NCBI RefSeq assembly: GCF_024763615.1
Contig: NC_077223.1
Coordinates: 72,044,627-72,108,626, forward strand
DNA: 64,000 bases
Direction: 5' to 3'
From: Phlebotomus papatasi
Taxonomy: Eukaryota; Arthropoda; Insecta; Diptera; Psychodidae
This document shows, in pieces, positions 11,674 through 25,113 of the stretch (the stretch's first letter is position 1; each line of letters begins with the position of its first letter). The translations under genes were made by a program, and so were the position numbers. The notes beneath the pieces were generated by a model. That model saw only the letters and a list, made by a program, of their open reading frames with translations, was not told the DNA's origin and did not search any database.

Positions 11674-12200
11674 ACCTATAACAGTGTTTTCTTTAATATG
11701 CGAAAAAAGGTTTTAAAACAATGTTTTCTATAGGATAATTATGATCCAATGAAGTCGAAAAAACTATCCATTCATCATTATCTCTTTTAGTTTAGGCGCT
11801 AGGTCAGAAAATATAAAAATTTTTTGAAACTCTTTTTTCTTCTAAAATTCACATTTTTACTTTCTTCAATTTTTTTAAATAAAATATTCAAACTGGAATG
11901 ACATATCTTTCAGTTAAAAATAAATTTATTTCAATCAGATAACTTTAAATCGGTATTTTTGTTGAAATAAGAAATGAGTTTTTTTGCACAAATATTTTTT
12001 ATTGCTTTTTCTCTGACCTGTCTCACAAAACTGAGAATAGCAACTAAACGAAGAGTCAAAATGAGTTTAAACTTTCAAAAGATGTTAGTAAGACTATTAC
12101 CGAGGACACTACAGTACTTTTAAATAAATAAAAACTTTGTAATCGCAGTAAATGTGATTTTTGTGAAGACCGTCTTGAGACGATCTTATCTGTTAGAGGG
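11674..12200. mobile_element. Decayed piggyBac-like element
   Basis: It is flanked by TTAA (11670-11673 and 12201-12204). Its right end CTGTTAGAGGG and left end ACCTATAACAGTG correspond to the CCCTCTAACGG termini of 43103-44188, in opposite orientation. A degenerate subterminal hairpin (GACCGTCTTGAGACGATC) is at about 12168-12185. The copy is shorter and more diverged than the other two family members, and no transposase reading frame remains. Confidence 0.7.
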
Positions 12201-12204
12201 TTAA

Positions 12205-14578
12205 GTTTCGTTGTAGTTTTAGAAAACAACGAAATGTTTCCACCTATCATGTGAAAAACTATTTGATCAGTAAATAACGTTAAAGATGAGAAATAATATC
12301 TAAGATATCAAAATATTTTATAACTTGTAATTTTTCCCTTTCATAAAAAAAATTCACTGTTTTTTCATGAAAATGCTTTGCTCAACATTTAAAAAGCTAT
12401 ATTTTCAGACATACAAAAGAATCATTTAGCGGAAATCGGACATTTTTATTTATTTGAAACTCAAGAATAAATAGTAAAGATTTACTTTTAATATCAAACA
12501 TTTAAGTATATGAAATGGAGTTTATGTAAAATCCGAAAATTTAGAATTTGCTCAATTAATAGGAATCTTATTAAACCGATACTCTCATTTTATGGAAGAA
12601 GAAGAAGGGAGGAAGATGGATGTGGAATGGCACAAGACATTGACAGAAATTGGCATTCATACCGATTTTCGCTGTAATTTAAATAATTTTCATGGCAACG
12701 AATTTGATTTAAATAAGAAAACATTATACATATTTTAGGTTTTCAACTTTTCCTTTGAATGTTTTTCATTACTTCACTAGCCACTGATTGGATATGGAAC
12801 TTTGGAGCCCCTCATAATTTTGCCTTATGTCTCTGACCTATGGAACAAGATATTTGGAAGATCATAGCATTCCCCTATATGCCTTATTCTGTTGTTGTGT
12901 TTGGTGTCTCAATCGAATTGTTATCAAGATAAAATATGATCCATAAGCAAATTCATAAAATTTTCAAAAAAAAAAAAAATTATAAAAATAAAAGATATCA
13001 GTTACCAATTAGGTTAGTAAGGCTTATTTTTTGCTATTCTTTGGCATAGAAATTTAAAGTGAAATCGTTTTATGAGGCCTTTATGTTCGTCTTTATTCAT
13101 GATTTTCAATGAAATACTTGTTCTGTGTTTTAAGCCTCGTCGTAGATTTTAATATGAATGAAATTATTAAAATAGTATTATGTATTGCAAACTTACGTTT
13201 TCTTGTGATCCAGCTACAAAGAATTTTTTTTCCTAATTATATGAACTTTATTGATGTGCGACTTCAAAAAAAGAATAGTATTTTGTATTTTAAGTCCTTC
13301 CCATTCAAACTGGAATCCAATTAGGGATGTTGGCCGTGTAAAGTATTTTAAGATTCACACCAAACTGAAACTCTTGAAACTGTTCTTTGCCGATATTCTG
13401 AACGAACACCACAAAAACGAAAAATTGTAACATAAGTATTCAAACTGGGTCCTACGATATTTCATCAGATATTTTTTACTTAAAAATTAAGCAAATATTC
13501 TGGTTTTTGTCTTTTAATTTAATTTAATTTACAAATAATCATCCCTTTTAAGTTTTGTGTTACAAACTGCTTTATCTATCGTTGTCTATTGCCAACGAAC
13601 GTCAAGGTGGCTGCTTCTTTCTGTGTTTCACTTAATTGAAACATTTACACGATTGAAGCACATTAGATACCACAACAGATCCAACCACTAACTATAAATT
13701 CTCATTTGGTGCTTAAAAAAATCTCTCATCTTGTGCGACTGGAGGATATAAGACAAGGAGAGATTGAGGACTTCAGGAGCTTGCGTGAAGAGATCTGAGG
13801 AAAAACACCTTGTAAATTTATGACTCGTTCCTTGATGTTGCACAATTACCAAACCGTCATCATCGGGACAGCCAATTTTTTTTCTCTTCAGAGCCTCAGT
13901 TTTTTTGCCTCCCTCTCTCTTGCACCGGTAAGAGCAAAAATGGTCTCATCAAGGGCGTGTTGTCGGTTCCTAGTGGTTTTCCAAAATTTATTAACTCTCC
14001 CCAGCACCTGCCCTTAAATGGCACGCATTTTTCTGGAAACAGCGAGCACGTCTCAGAGCAACATTGGTGTCTCCACCCAGTGAGATGGGACAAATTTTGG
14101 GTTGTAAATGGTGTGCAATGGGCAAAAAAGGGTCCTCCTGCTAACGGTCCGCAAAGCTCCTTTGGAAGTGCAAGAAATGCGCTCAAGCGCGGTTGCAAGT
14201 CGCAGTCGTTTGATGGTTTGCTGCTGATAAAGAAGACCCCGAGATGTTGATTCTACACCAGGTATATCCACTCACCTTTCTATCTTTTTGCTGCGCTCCC
14301 AAAATTTTACCCTCAAGTTAAAAGGGAATAGAGAGGGTAAATTACATAATTAGTGTCACGAGTGGAAAAGGAATTCCACTCACACGATAAGAACCGAAAA
14401 TATTCGATTCGCTCAATTTTGACTATTTTTCACCTCGATATGCTTCAGAAAATAGATCACGGAAACGACGCGACGGAAACTTTCCATAATATTACTTTTT
14501 AATATATTGCTGAAAAACTGCTTTGAAAGTTTAAGAAAGCTTTCAAATGTATTGGAATCATCAGAAGAATGTCTCATT
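12205..14578. other. Intergenic DNA, less AT-rich at 13570-14290
   Basis: Overlapping open frames on both strands between 13820 and 14271 (65-100 codons) have no recognisable domains and are best explained by local GC content. No promoter or splice structure is convincing. The less AT-rich block is unique and may be regulatory. Confidence 0.4.
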
Positions 14579-14831
14579 CACTGAGAAAAAAAGAGGGTGC
14601 GATTAACTTTTTTTCCTCATAATTTTAACACTTTTTAGGTGTAAAAATATATCAACATTTTTTAATGTTAATTTTACACCTTTTGAGGGTAAAATCAACA
14701 TGACAAAATGGTAACATTAACCCATAATACACCTAAAAAGGGTAATATTTACACCGATTTCGGATCATTACTGCAGGGTAAAATTAACATTTCCGGAATG
14801 TTATTTTCACTTTTTCGGATTTCTCTCAGTG
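14579..14831. mobile_element. MITE with CACTGAGAAAAA ends
   Basis: It starts CACTGAGAAAAAAAGAG and ends TTTCTCTCAGTG. Subterminal sequence is built of repeated short motifs related to GTTAATTTTACACC and TAAAATTAACAT on both strands. The architecture (CACYGAGAAAAA ends plus a dense inverted motif) resembles the larger element at 38520-39397. The target duplication is unclear. It is non-coding. Confidence 0.65.
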
Positions 14832-17358
14832 TTTTCTTATAAAACAAAACAATTTTGAATTGTTGATGTTGTTGTGTTGGAACAATGTTGTATTTTGAGG
14901 AATATAATGCAATATTTTAATTCAAATAATTGTAATCATTGTAATAATAAAATAATATTTTCAAGTGCAAAATGATTAATCCTGTCATTAAAAGATAAGA
15001 GTTTACAGATAATACTTTAACATGTTTTATCCTCAACTCACAGGATTTGAGAATATGAAAAGTAGGACTAGCTTCAGCAAGATGATAAAGTGCACCGGGC
15101 CATAAAGTGTCAGGATGTTCCAGAATTTAGTCACGCTCTGCAGAAACACTCCAGGGGAAAATCTCACGGCGTCAGGTAGAGATTTATAGGTGTAGGAAAA
15201 AAGTTAGAGAGTGGAAAGGATAAGGGGATGGTGATTTCAATGATTTCATGCATTTAATGGCCCATTCTCACCCTCTGTGGCCAGAACCGCACAACCCCTA
15301 TTCTCGGATCAGTTTATCCTCAGCACGATACCTCGTAATTCGCAATGAGATACGATGTTTGTGGTTGCTTCATCCCCTCGGAGAATCATTCATCTCTTGG
15401 TGGCAGAGAAAACAATCAACACCGGCAATGGTAATAATATTTGTTGTCACATCAGTTAATATATTAATCTGTAATTGTTGCAACATATGGGACAATAAGA
15501 TACTCTCTTGGCAGTCGCAGTCGAATTGATGAACTTATAACAAAGCTAAACGACCTTTTTATTAATGTCCCTGATCATCTGCTTCACAAAGATACAAGGA
15601 GCAATTTTTGGGACAGATGTGGGATGCTACCGCAATTTTTGCCACTGAATTATTCACAAATCCCATCCCAATCTTGCCACTCGATTTGCTCAATGTGTTC
15701 ATTTCTGCAGATTGATTTGTCTCTCATCTTGATGGCTTTGGAGCGAATCGCGAAAACAAGATGAACGTGCTGAAATAGAAATTAATCTCTTGGGAATCGT
15801 GAAATTTAGAGACAGTGTAAATAAAAAGAAGCCGCGAATTAATCAAATATACTCTCTTCCATCGCTGAGTTTATAATAAATATTTGGCGGGAAAATGTTC
15901 AACACTGACCGTTGAGCATACATTCCGGAGAATTAGCTTTTGCCTTTCGCGGGTCTTTTTTATCGCATTTCTGCAGCTGAAACCGTCAATTGAACTGCTT
16001 CCAATCACCCATCAGGATTATCTCATTTCTATGATGGGTGAATTGATGCCCATCCGCCTTTTTTTGGCACCAGTGCTTCCTCTCAAAACCGATGACATTG
16101 TGTAATCCTCCTAATGTTGAAGTGTTAACACGAGGACTAATCGAGAGCGTCAGGCAAAAGTCACCCTCAGTGATTTGAGGGTGGAAATGATACCCTCTTC
16201 ACAGAATAATTCAATGATCACCCCATCACAATATTTACAGTGACATCGCTTTGTAATCCACGACGTAAGTGAGGAAAATTCGCAGGGGACGTGAGACAAT
16301 GGAAAGCCTCAATGGAACTATGCTGAGCAGTGAGGGGTTTCTCAATTCTCAATTCAGAGGCAAATATTATAATATCAATTTCACTTTGATATTCCTTTAA
16401 AGTTTTGTTTAGTGTTTCATAATTTTATAAGTTATGATTCTGTATTTAGAGACTTATCAAAGCAACTATTTATTTCACTGGTTCTCTAACCGTGCTATCA
16501 CACTAGGATTTTTTCAATTTGTAAATTCATTTTAATTTTCAGATGAATTGTTCCTATGCGTTATTTTTCATTAAAAATCATTTGAATTGAAATATTTCCG
16601 CTTAGTTATTGATATAAACTAATACTTGACCCACAACAACATGTTTAAACACGCTAAAACAACATAAATGTGGTTGCTCAATTAAATTTGAATTCAGCAA
16701 ATTAAAATATTAAAATTGCTCATTAATTTCAATTTTATTGCAGTTAAACAAGTAGCCTTTTGAACTAAATTGTTCTTATTAAATTTATTTACTCATAATT
16801 AATTATTACTTGTGGCCAAAAAAATAAGTACAGTGATTAGTGATAAACTTGTACGCGAGTGAAGCTTCAGTATCGGGAGTAATTTGCTGAGATCCTCCAA
16901 AGCAATTCGAAAGAAATTGTTGTGTCAAGAAATTGCAGTTGGGAGTCTCTTCATGAGCTCCGCCTTGCCTACAACCCTTTCTTCTGGCTTTGGGGATTCT
17001 TTTGCATAACAGATAAGTGACTTATAAGACCTTTTAAGTACTTATCACATATTTTCCGGAGTCATTCATAATCAAAAGTCTCGCGGCACTATTTAAAATT
17101 GAGCAAATTTCTTGCAAAATGTGTCATGTCTGTGAGAATTTTCAAGTAAATTCTAGAAATATAATAATGCTCAATTGGCTCAATTGAATTTAAAATTAAA
17201 TTGTGAAAATCCTAGTGTGATAGCACCGTAAAGTCTCGCGTTTTTCAATAAAAAAAATTGTAGCGTATAACTTCTAATAGATCTGACACTTTTTATATAA
17301 TACAATCCTTAATAGAAATTTACCAAAAAAAAAACCTAGAAAAGATAAATTAGATAAA
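14832..17358. other. Intergenic DNA, less AT-rich at 15050-16350
   Basis: Open frames of 93 codons (15248-15529) and 73 codons (15884-16105) have no recognisable features. The 15050-16350 block is richer in G and C and lacks element ends. The rest is AT-rich unique sequence. Confidence 0.4.
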
Positions 17359-17436
17359 TTGAGACGCTCAGAGCAAAGTGATTTTCTTGTATGCATTTCC
17401 CTATTAAATGGTACACTTTTGCTCTGAACGTCTCAA
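17359..17436. repeat. Short inverted repeat
   Basis: TTGAGACGCTCAGAGCAAA pairs with the downstream TTTGCTCTGAACGTCTCAA across an AT-rich loop, forming a hairpin of about 19 bp with one mismatch. It may be a tiny MITE or a remnant; flanking duplication is not clear. Confidence 0.6.
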
Positions 17437-20400
17437 TTGAGCCACACGTTTGAAAACCGTCTTATGCTGGTATTAGGCTAGAAGTTTGGCCCAGTTGCCA
17501 AAGTCATGGAAATCTTAAATCAGAAGTATTGTCTCATAAGAAATTAGAGAAGCTAAACAAAATAACTAAACATTTAATTATGATTTCCGAGCGGGGAAAT
17601 CAGAATTTGGAATTAAAGAAGACGTCTTTCTTCTTTTGATGTCCACTTTATTCTCTCTTCTTTCTGTTGATACATAATATTTATATGATTGCTCTTCCTT
17701 CTATCTTCTTTGTCTTTTATTAGATATTTATTTTTAGAATTTTATGATCTTATGACGATTTGAATTTCGCAAGAAGTACATTCCTTTTCAAGGTAATATA
17801 AACATTGTGATTCTTTCTTAATTCTCAGAAAAATTAATGTAAACATTTCCATATTCTTATGTCGCGTCGATTCAAAAATGAGGACTAAGGTCTAAGGTCT
17901 AAAGTTTAAACCCATATTAGAAGGTGCTCGGGTACCCATAACATCAATTGTTCAAACAATTATTTCAATAGAACAGAATGGAGATCACACAAAGATCTCA
18001 TAAATAGTAAAATTGTTAATTTTTAAAAATACCATGGAACCTGCTGATCAGAGATGAAAAACATCTATCTAAAAATGGTGTAGAGGGAAAAGGCAATGTT
18101 AATTACGCCAAGTGTAGGTGTTCTTGGAGACTCAATGTTGATATCTCCAGCCATTTGGCCTTTATTTCTGGTAACAAACATAAGCACAAGCAAACAAACA
18201 GCGCGGCATCACTTTTAAAAAATCAACTCATTCGATAAGACAAAATAAAATTATTTCTTACATAGACTGCTGTTGATTCTAAAAGCTTGTGCAAGCACTC
18301 TCCCTATATAGACCATGCAACTGTCATCTATTTAAAAGTATTCAACCTTGTGAATATTGCTAATGATTATTTAAGACATAAAATCTCAAGAATTATTTTT
18401 TCGAAAATTACTGACCTAAGACCAATTATAGAAATAGTCTTACGATTTGAACATAAATTCATCTATTCGTAGTGTTACTGAAGTTTAATAATTTTTAAGT
18501 ATTTAAGAATTAAATTTCAATGATCTTTATAACTATCCACGCTAAAGTGGTTTGTTTTTTCTTATTTTAATTACTTCAAATAAATCCTAAGGTAGAAGTA
18601 TTAATTTACGAAGGTGTAAAAAATTAATTTGGTGGAGATCAGGGAAAATAAAAATTGGTTAATTAAAAATTAAATTTCACATTTCACCAATAAAATATTA
18701 AATTTTAGGTCTAATTTGTGTAGATATAAATTAGCATCTAAGATGATTACAGGTAAAGAAAACTTCTTCATTACCCTTTTGCCTTTGCTTGATAATTTTA
18801 CTACTTTTAATATCTCCGACATAGCTAAAAATTTCTGAAATCAAAATTCACATTCACAAATTAATAAAATATAAAGTTCGATATTTGGTATTGATCATAT
18901 CTAATATTTTATTGATCAAATTTAATTTTTTTCTGCTCTTTTTCTAGTTTAAAATAGATTTGTTTCGAGTACAGTATTTTTTTTTCTGAAATGATTAACC
19001 CCTCAGTCACCCTGAGGCAGCTATAGAGACAATTCTGGACGTGATGAGGATTAAAGGCGCAAAGAAATTCTTATCAGACTTGAACAAGATTTTCAATTAA
19101 ATTCTCCCCCGACTTTGAGCGTGGGATTTAGGCCACTTCTCAGAAAATTCTGCTTGGAAGAGAAAATCACACCAGACGGAATATAAATATATATTGCATT
19201 GGGAATGTGGGGTAAAAATTAAGAAATCATCTTCAATTGAAGATGAGCATCAATTGAGAAATTCTTTCACCAACATCTTTCATCACCGCACATTATTGCA
19301 ATTTCTCTGGAGCATTTTCACGCTAATTAAGCGAACAATTTTGTGTCATATGCATATAAAACAATAAAGTGAATTATCTTCAGTTTGCTCCACATTCGCG
19401 TCTTATGGACAACATTACTGACATAATCCATGCTTTAACGGCTGTTATTCACTTATGAATATTATCAAATAAGTTGTGTTTTTGCCGATGATAACTATCG
19501 TTCCGCCAGGTGGATACGGAACCAAATTGCTCGGAATGAGCTTGAAATATTTCGTAATTCATGCAACATTCACTTCTTTGTGCGCGATTGCATTAAAGAC
19601 AATCGCGAGAGGAGAAATTACAATGTCAGACTTCACGCAATCTCAATTCACTTTTCCCGTGCAAATGTCGATCGATGTTTTATGAAGATGCCATGAGATT
19701 TTCTGGGTTTTTCTGCCAGCCTCGACTCTTTGGAAATATGAGCTGATCTGTGGGAAGCAAAAAACCAGAGGTACTTAACAGCACCAGGGCTTCAAATACC
19801 GTTGCGGTTGAAAGTGAAATTGATTAATGCGCTGAAATGTTCGACAAGCAAAAATGAACTTCTGCCAAGATTTTCACTAATGGCCTGGCATCATTTGTAT
19901 CGAGAAATTCAACATGAAAGTTTTCAGATTTGTTCAATATTTAAATGGTAGCTTAGCATCTTTTGTTGATGACATCGCTGCAAGACAAACTGCATTTTCC
20001 GAGGATGTCTTAAATAATAAACTATAATTAGTAGTTGTCAATAGATAATTTGTCTTGCAGAGGAATAATTGCTCGAATGTAAGAAATTATTAAAAGAGTG
20101 GAAATGCGATGTTCACAGAATTAATCTCTTCAATAAAGTAAACCCGGCTGGCCAAAGAACACCACAGGATCAGAAAGGTGTGCTTGTAATATTTTATTAG
20201 TATATCGTCTTGAAATTTCCACGAAAATTCCACAATTTCTTTAAAGAAAATTATATTTTTTTAAAAATTAAAGAAAACAGTTGCTTTTTTTAAATAAGTG
20301 GATTAGAAAGTGTAATGTCACATGCAATATTTTTTAGATATCAAGAAATTATCAAAAAATGTAAACTAGTGCTTTGGCCATAGACTTACTAACAAATTAC

Positions 20401-20621
20401 AAATGAAAATTATAATTTTTATTTGTATTTTGTGTTAATTAATTAGTATAATTTTCATTAAGTATACAAATTTCATAAAATTACATTTCATTCCGAATTT
20501 ATATTGTTTAATATTAAAATGATGCAGATAGTGATTGTACTTTTATTTCGTATCATTACAGTAAAATTTCGAAGTTCAAGAATCTCTATTGAAAATAAAG
20601 GAAAAGGTACTAAGTAAGATA
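17437..20621. other. Intergenic DNA, less AT-rich at 18990-19960
   Basis: No supportable genes. The 18990-19960 stretch is a unique block with higher G and C content. Reading frames of 61-69 codons are unremarkable. Confidence 0.4.
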
Positions 20622-20623
20622 TA

Positions 20624-21393
20624 TAGTCATTCGAGGAGAGATGGAACACCTTTTTTATATTCAATATTGCGGATACGTTTCGAATGCGAGGTAAAGACGA
20701 ATCTCACTGGTTTATCATTTGACGACTCTAAATTTAAGATATCAATATTAGAAAAGCCTAGATGAAAATAGTCACTTCGAAAAATAGGATTTAAAAAAAG
20801 TTGCATTTTGAGGCACTCAAAAAAAGTGAGGGTGAGATGGAACACCCCTAATTTTAGCAAAATATTTATAGTTTATTTTATTAATTTAAAATAGGATGGA
20901 AGTGATTTTAGACATGAACACTATTTCATTGAATTTATTGGAGCTTATTTTATTTTTTCAGTATAAATGTTTTATTTTGTGGAATATGTGGCTCATATAC
21001 TTCGATGGCAATTTCACAGAGTGTATCAAGTCAGTCTTACCAGAAATTTAGGGAAAATAATTTCTAAGATTTACTTGAAAAGATTTTGAAAAATATTGAC
21101 CAAAATTCACACCGGAAGTGTTGCCAAAACTATTAAGTTCCATCTCTCCTCAACCCCCAAATACACGTATTCTTATGGCGAAATAAAAATCTTTGGCCAT
21201 TTTTCAGACATCCAAAAAATTCAATTTCAATTTTCTCGTACAATTTTAAAGGTAGAAAGATGTAACTTGGGGGTTTTCATTAGAATGTTGAAGGGCACAA
21301 ATAGACCATATGAGGATGAGATCGCGCATAGGGTGTAGGCAGCAGGCGAAGTGCTCCATCTCTCCCACTGTTCCAACTCTCCTCGAATGACTA
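20624..21393. mobile_element. TA-flanked DNA element, 770 bp
   Basis: The termini TAGTCATTCGAGGAGAG and CTCTCCTCGAATGACTA are perfect inverted repeats with TA outside. The motif GAGATGGAACACC occurs at about 20638 and 20834. Its complement-like forms (GTTCCATCTCTCC) occur near 21138 and before the right end, giving subterminal repeats. An 80-codon frame at 21096-21338 has no recognisable transposase motif. It is probably a non-autonomous Tc1/mariner-type element. Confidence 0.75.
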
Positions 21394-21926
21394 TATTTTC
21401 ACGAAGAATTCAAGTGATAAACACTATTAGGCATATACCCCTTAGTATATGCAATTACTATCTGAAAGATGAGCTAAAAAAAATTCAGAAGCTATTATGT
21501 TAGACTGAATGAGCTCCTCATTTATCACAATTGATATGGATCACTGGTGTCTTTAAGCGGTATGTATAATAGCTATAAAAATTTGGCAAAGCTCTTGAGG
21601 TACACTCGAACCGAAATATATAAGTTTTTTATTTAACAGATACTATAGTTGAATATTCTGTAATGGAGTTCCTTACCTTCCTGACGAGCTCCTCTCAGGG
21701 AAGCAATGTTTATCTTATGCGTGTCTCCTTTTTTATCCATTCTAATCCTATATTTTTATTTATATATTTTTGAGAACAGATAGAGGCTGAAATCTCACAA
21801 GGGTTTCATCCAAACTGTTGTGGGAATTGAGTTGAGACCACACCTGAGGAGGCAAGACATAATCTATGGAGGGATGCCTTTTCCTTTTTCAGATTTTGTC
21901 AAGCCCAGGGAATGTCTCCTTCCTGA

Positions 21927-22175
21927 TGGCCATCAGGACTATGGAGAACGTGGAGAGCGCTCAATCTCTTGAGAAGCAGGGTCACACGATCAAGAGATAA
22001 CAGAAGGCGATGGGGTTTTTCAGAAGACAACATTTTGTGTGACTGTGGGGTAGTTCAAACTACTCCCTACTTGTATGTTTGTCCATTATCTTCTTCATCT
22101 TACGATGTGGGAGATTTTTTGGCGACAAATTCCGGCACCATTAACGTGGTCCGTTTCTGGACAAGACAGGTTTAA
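21927..22175 (+). pseudogene. Non-LTR retrotransposon ORF2 C-terminal tail
   Basis: Translation from 21927 gives a stretch beginning TWRALNLLRSRVTRSRDN, followed by RRRWGF, then CDCG, then YVCPL, and ends ...VVRFWTRQV with stop at 22173-22175. This order is the usual C-terminal signature of Jockey-type insect non-LTR retrotransposon reverse transcriptases: an Arg-rich LNRLRSG-like stretch, a WG motif, and a CxCG...H...CP zinc knuckle. Here the His position appears to be Tyr. A stop lies directly upstream in frame and no reverse transcriptase core is visible, so this is a 5'-truncated, dead fragment. Confidence 0.7.
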
Positions 22176-22286
22176 TATTTAATGCCTCGACTCGATTAAA
22201 AATAGTCCTATATTCCTTAAGCATTTTTCAATCCTCTGCGATATATTTTTCAAGTCCGCCGGAAAATATGTTTAAACTATACAGTA

Positions 22287-22456
22287 GGGTAAAGTGGTAC
22301 AAGTTGGACAGGGTTTTTTTTCTTGATAAATTTAGTATTTCATTTTTATTTGTATATTTTTAATGCTTTAGTTTTATAATTTGGTTCCTTGTGCTTAAAA
22401 AAATTCTACTGTATTTTTCAAGAAAAAATCCCTGTCCAATTTGTATCACTTTACCC
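22287..22456. mobile_element. GGGTAAAGTG MITE, copy 1
   Basis: TA flanks inverted ends GGGTAAAGTGGTACAAGTT and AATTTGTATCACTTTACCC. The interior (TTCCTTGTGCTT and the preceding AT-rich stretch) is the reverse complement of the interior of 29117-29364, so both belong to one family inserted in opposite orientations. It is non-coding. Confidence 0.8.
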
Positions 22457-23148
22457 TACTAGTTTGTGCTTGGGTTCTATTAGCTTTACGTTTACTTTCT
22501 CCAATTTACAGAAAATCGAGAATCAAGCGAGAATCGTACCTGGTTCTAAACAATGCAATGGAGAGCTTTGCCACCTTTAATGTCACAGACAGTAAAAGAC
22601 TGGATACAGCCTAAAAAAAACGGTACTGTTTCCATTGTCTTTAGATCCAAAGAGAATGCTGTTTCTCAAAAAACAATGTAAGTACTTGTGCCTCTACTCA
22701 CTATCCTGTTTGAGGTAAATACAATTCACTCATTGGATCGCAAAAATTGCTTCCTAGACAAATTATGTTTAAAATTAAATATACTATTTGGCAGATCTAA
22801 CACTAATATATTTTCATTTTTATTAAGAACATTTTTTTTTTAAATAAATTGCTTTATTGAACTATCTGAAACAATTTAAGAAAGAATAGGAAATTCATGA
22901 AATTCTCGTGAAAAAATTTACGGTTTTCTAATTTTTGAAAGCTTATAGTAAATTTATGTAGTTTAAAACAGAATCTAAATTATAATTTTTTGATTTCCTC
23001 ACGGTTCAGATGGCCAAACGAAAATGACCACGCAGAAGTGCTCTTGAGTTTATAGCTTGAATACTTCTTCGCGATTTTCTTTTTCTTTTTGTCTATTTGA
23101 AACAGTACAGTGAGGAGTTTAAAAGTTCAAATCTATAATTCTTATTAA

Positions 23149-23416
23149 CCCTTTAAAGACGATTGGAACACCGGTGTCCCATAAAGAAAATAATTTTTCC
23201 TGACTACCTAAAGTTATTTTTTTTCTTATGTCTGTAATAATTGTAAAGTAGAAGGTTGAAGGAATCTAGGATATTTTTTGCAAATCTTCAGCTATTTGCT
23301 ATATAGTAAATATTTAAGCTCAAAAATTGTAAATTTTTAAATTCTCAAATTTATAATTCTTTTATTTATTTTTTATACTTCCAATTTTTTTAAGCAAATC
23401 TCCTTTAGCAATAAAC
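23149..23416. mobile_element. Truncated TTAA-family fragment
   Basis: After TTAA (23145-23148) it reads CCCTTTAAAGACGATTGGAA, then continues as the reverse complement of the right half of 55763-56282. Similarity stops near 23416, where relatives continue into AAAACTACAATACTC, so the other end is lost. Confidence 0.7.
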
Positions 23417-23542
23417 TGGACTTCTTGCAGAGAGACAGAGTAACTTTTCTCGATTTTTTTTTAACTCTGTAGTTACATGCATGACAAAAACAAGATGTTC
23501 TTATGGGTCATAAATGATTAAATCAACCTAAAGAGTTTAATA

Positions 23543-23660
23543 CAGTAGACTCTCGCTAATTCGGCTCTTTTAAGAACAGGTTACTTTTTAATTCGGGCAG
23601 CATTTAATTTTAAAAAGTTTGTTGACATTTTTCAAGTTTGATTATGATTATCTAATGAAG

Positions 23661-23729
<69 letters not shown>

Positions 23730-23941
23730 TAAATTTTGCCATGTTTTGTCTTAGCTTTGTTACGATTTTGCATTATTAAGGGTTTTTATGAAATTTACAA
23801 TACATATGAATATGTAAACTTAAAATGAGTATGCAGAAGAATAAAAAATCGTTGCATTTCAAAAAGTTTGTTGGTCGGAATTTCTCTTAAATTTGGTTGA
23901 CATTTTGGTCCCAAAATGCCCGAATTTGAGAGAGTTTACTC
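23543..23941. mobile_element. pogo/Tigger-like MITE with TA expansion
   Basis: It begins CAGTAGACTCTCGCTAATTC after TA and ends with GAGAGAGTTTACT, a decayed inverted terminus. The body matches 4366-4709 in opposite orientation. A long TA microsatellite has expanded inside it. It is non-coding. Confidence 0.7.
23663..23727. repeat. (TA)n microsatellite
   Basis: About 65 bp of uninterrupted alternating T and A inside the pogo-like MITE. Length is likely polymorphic, and assembly length may be approximate. Confidence 0.95.
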
Positions 23942-24881
23942 CAATACCTCCAATATGACATAAAAAAATACTATTTCAAAATCATATAGCTCTAGACTAA
24001 TTTTTAAGTAATTATTGCTCCAAATAAAGTTGAACAACTTCTTACGAAAAATCCAGGGATTACCCATAATTTCAATATTATCTCTATTCTATTTGGAGCA
24101 TGAAATAGACCTTGAATTTTCAGAAAAAAAACAGTCCTCATTAGACTTTTACTTTCTCACCGAAAAAACAACAAATCTATTTCACACAACATTTATCTTA
24201 ATATGCGGTAAATTTCATTTACTGGCTTGTTTGGGCAATTGATCAAAGGAGAACGGGTAAAACGCAAGAAATTTGAGGTCTCTTTATTTAGTAATTGTAG
24301 ATATAAAAGGGCATTTGAGTAACAAAAACCCCCTGAGATGAACTTTCTTTGAGTTTTTTTTTGGGTTATTCGGGAAATTGGCTGTGTTGCGAAATTTGTT
24401 CCATATAATCTTCAGCCGGAGAGTCAACAAAATATATTACGAAAGAAGTCTTTTGTTAGTTACAATTAAGTGCAGACAGAAGCCACCACAAGAAAATGCT
24501 CATAAATGTTCCACACCATTGGATGAAGTGGAGCTCACAACTTCCTTCATTTCTTCGACAAAGACCATCGCGAGCTACTTATGCAACTGGTGACCAACAA
24601 GTGCGCTTATGATTATGATGTGTAGCTAGTTACTCTTACATCTTGCTCTTACTTTTCTTTTGCACTGCTTCTGTCTTTCGCTTGACCGGGTCATTGTTCG
24701 ATTGCCATTTATAACCTCCTACACGAATTGCTAGTGCATACATTTATCGATTTATTTGGATGTGAAAGACTTACTCTTAATGCATTGGCTTATGTTTGAA
24801 GCAGATACAGACTGGGAATGAATTTTAGAAGCATTACTTAGAACATTGTTATTTAAAAAAAGTTATGAGTTATGAACTACC
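23942..24881. other. Intergenic DNA
   Basis: AT-rich to about 24370, then somewhat less AT-rich to 24800. Frames of 71-75 codons are unremarkable, and no gene is supported. Confidence 0.4.
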
Positions 24882-24883
24882 TA

Positions 24884-25111
24884 AGGTAAAGTGCCCTAAA
24901 GTTGACCGGGTCCTCAACTCGACCGGTGATCAATTTTTCAATGTTTTATGGCCAGTTTCTATAAATTTGTTACTGATTTGTATCATTTATGAAATAATTG
25001 ACCTAATTAATGTTAGATCATCCACTAAATATTGTAGCAAATATAAATAAATTGTATAAATAACTCTACCGGTCGAATTGAGAAACCGGTCGACTTAAGG
25101 GCACTTTACCT
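24884..25111. mobile_element. AGGTAAAGTGCC MITE
   Basis: The inverted ends AGGTAAAGTGCCCT and GGGCACTTTACCT are flanked by TA (24882-24883 and 25112-25113). Both sides carry copies of a CCGGTCGA motif. The copy is about 228 bp and non-coding. The end sequence resembles the GGGTAAAGTG family, but the interior is unrelated. Confidence 0.8.
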
Positions 25112-25113
25112 TA

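Noticed and set aside
13820..14271. Cluster of overlapping frames on both strands
   Set aside because: Mutually overlapping, no domain, explained by composition.
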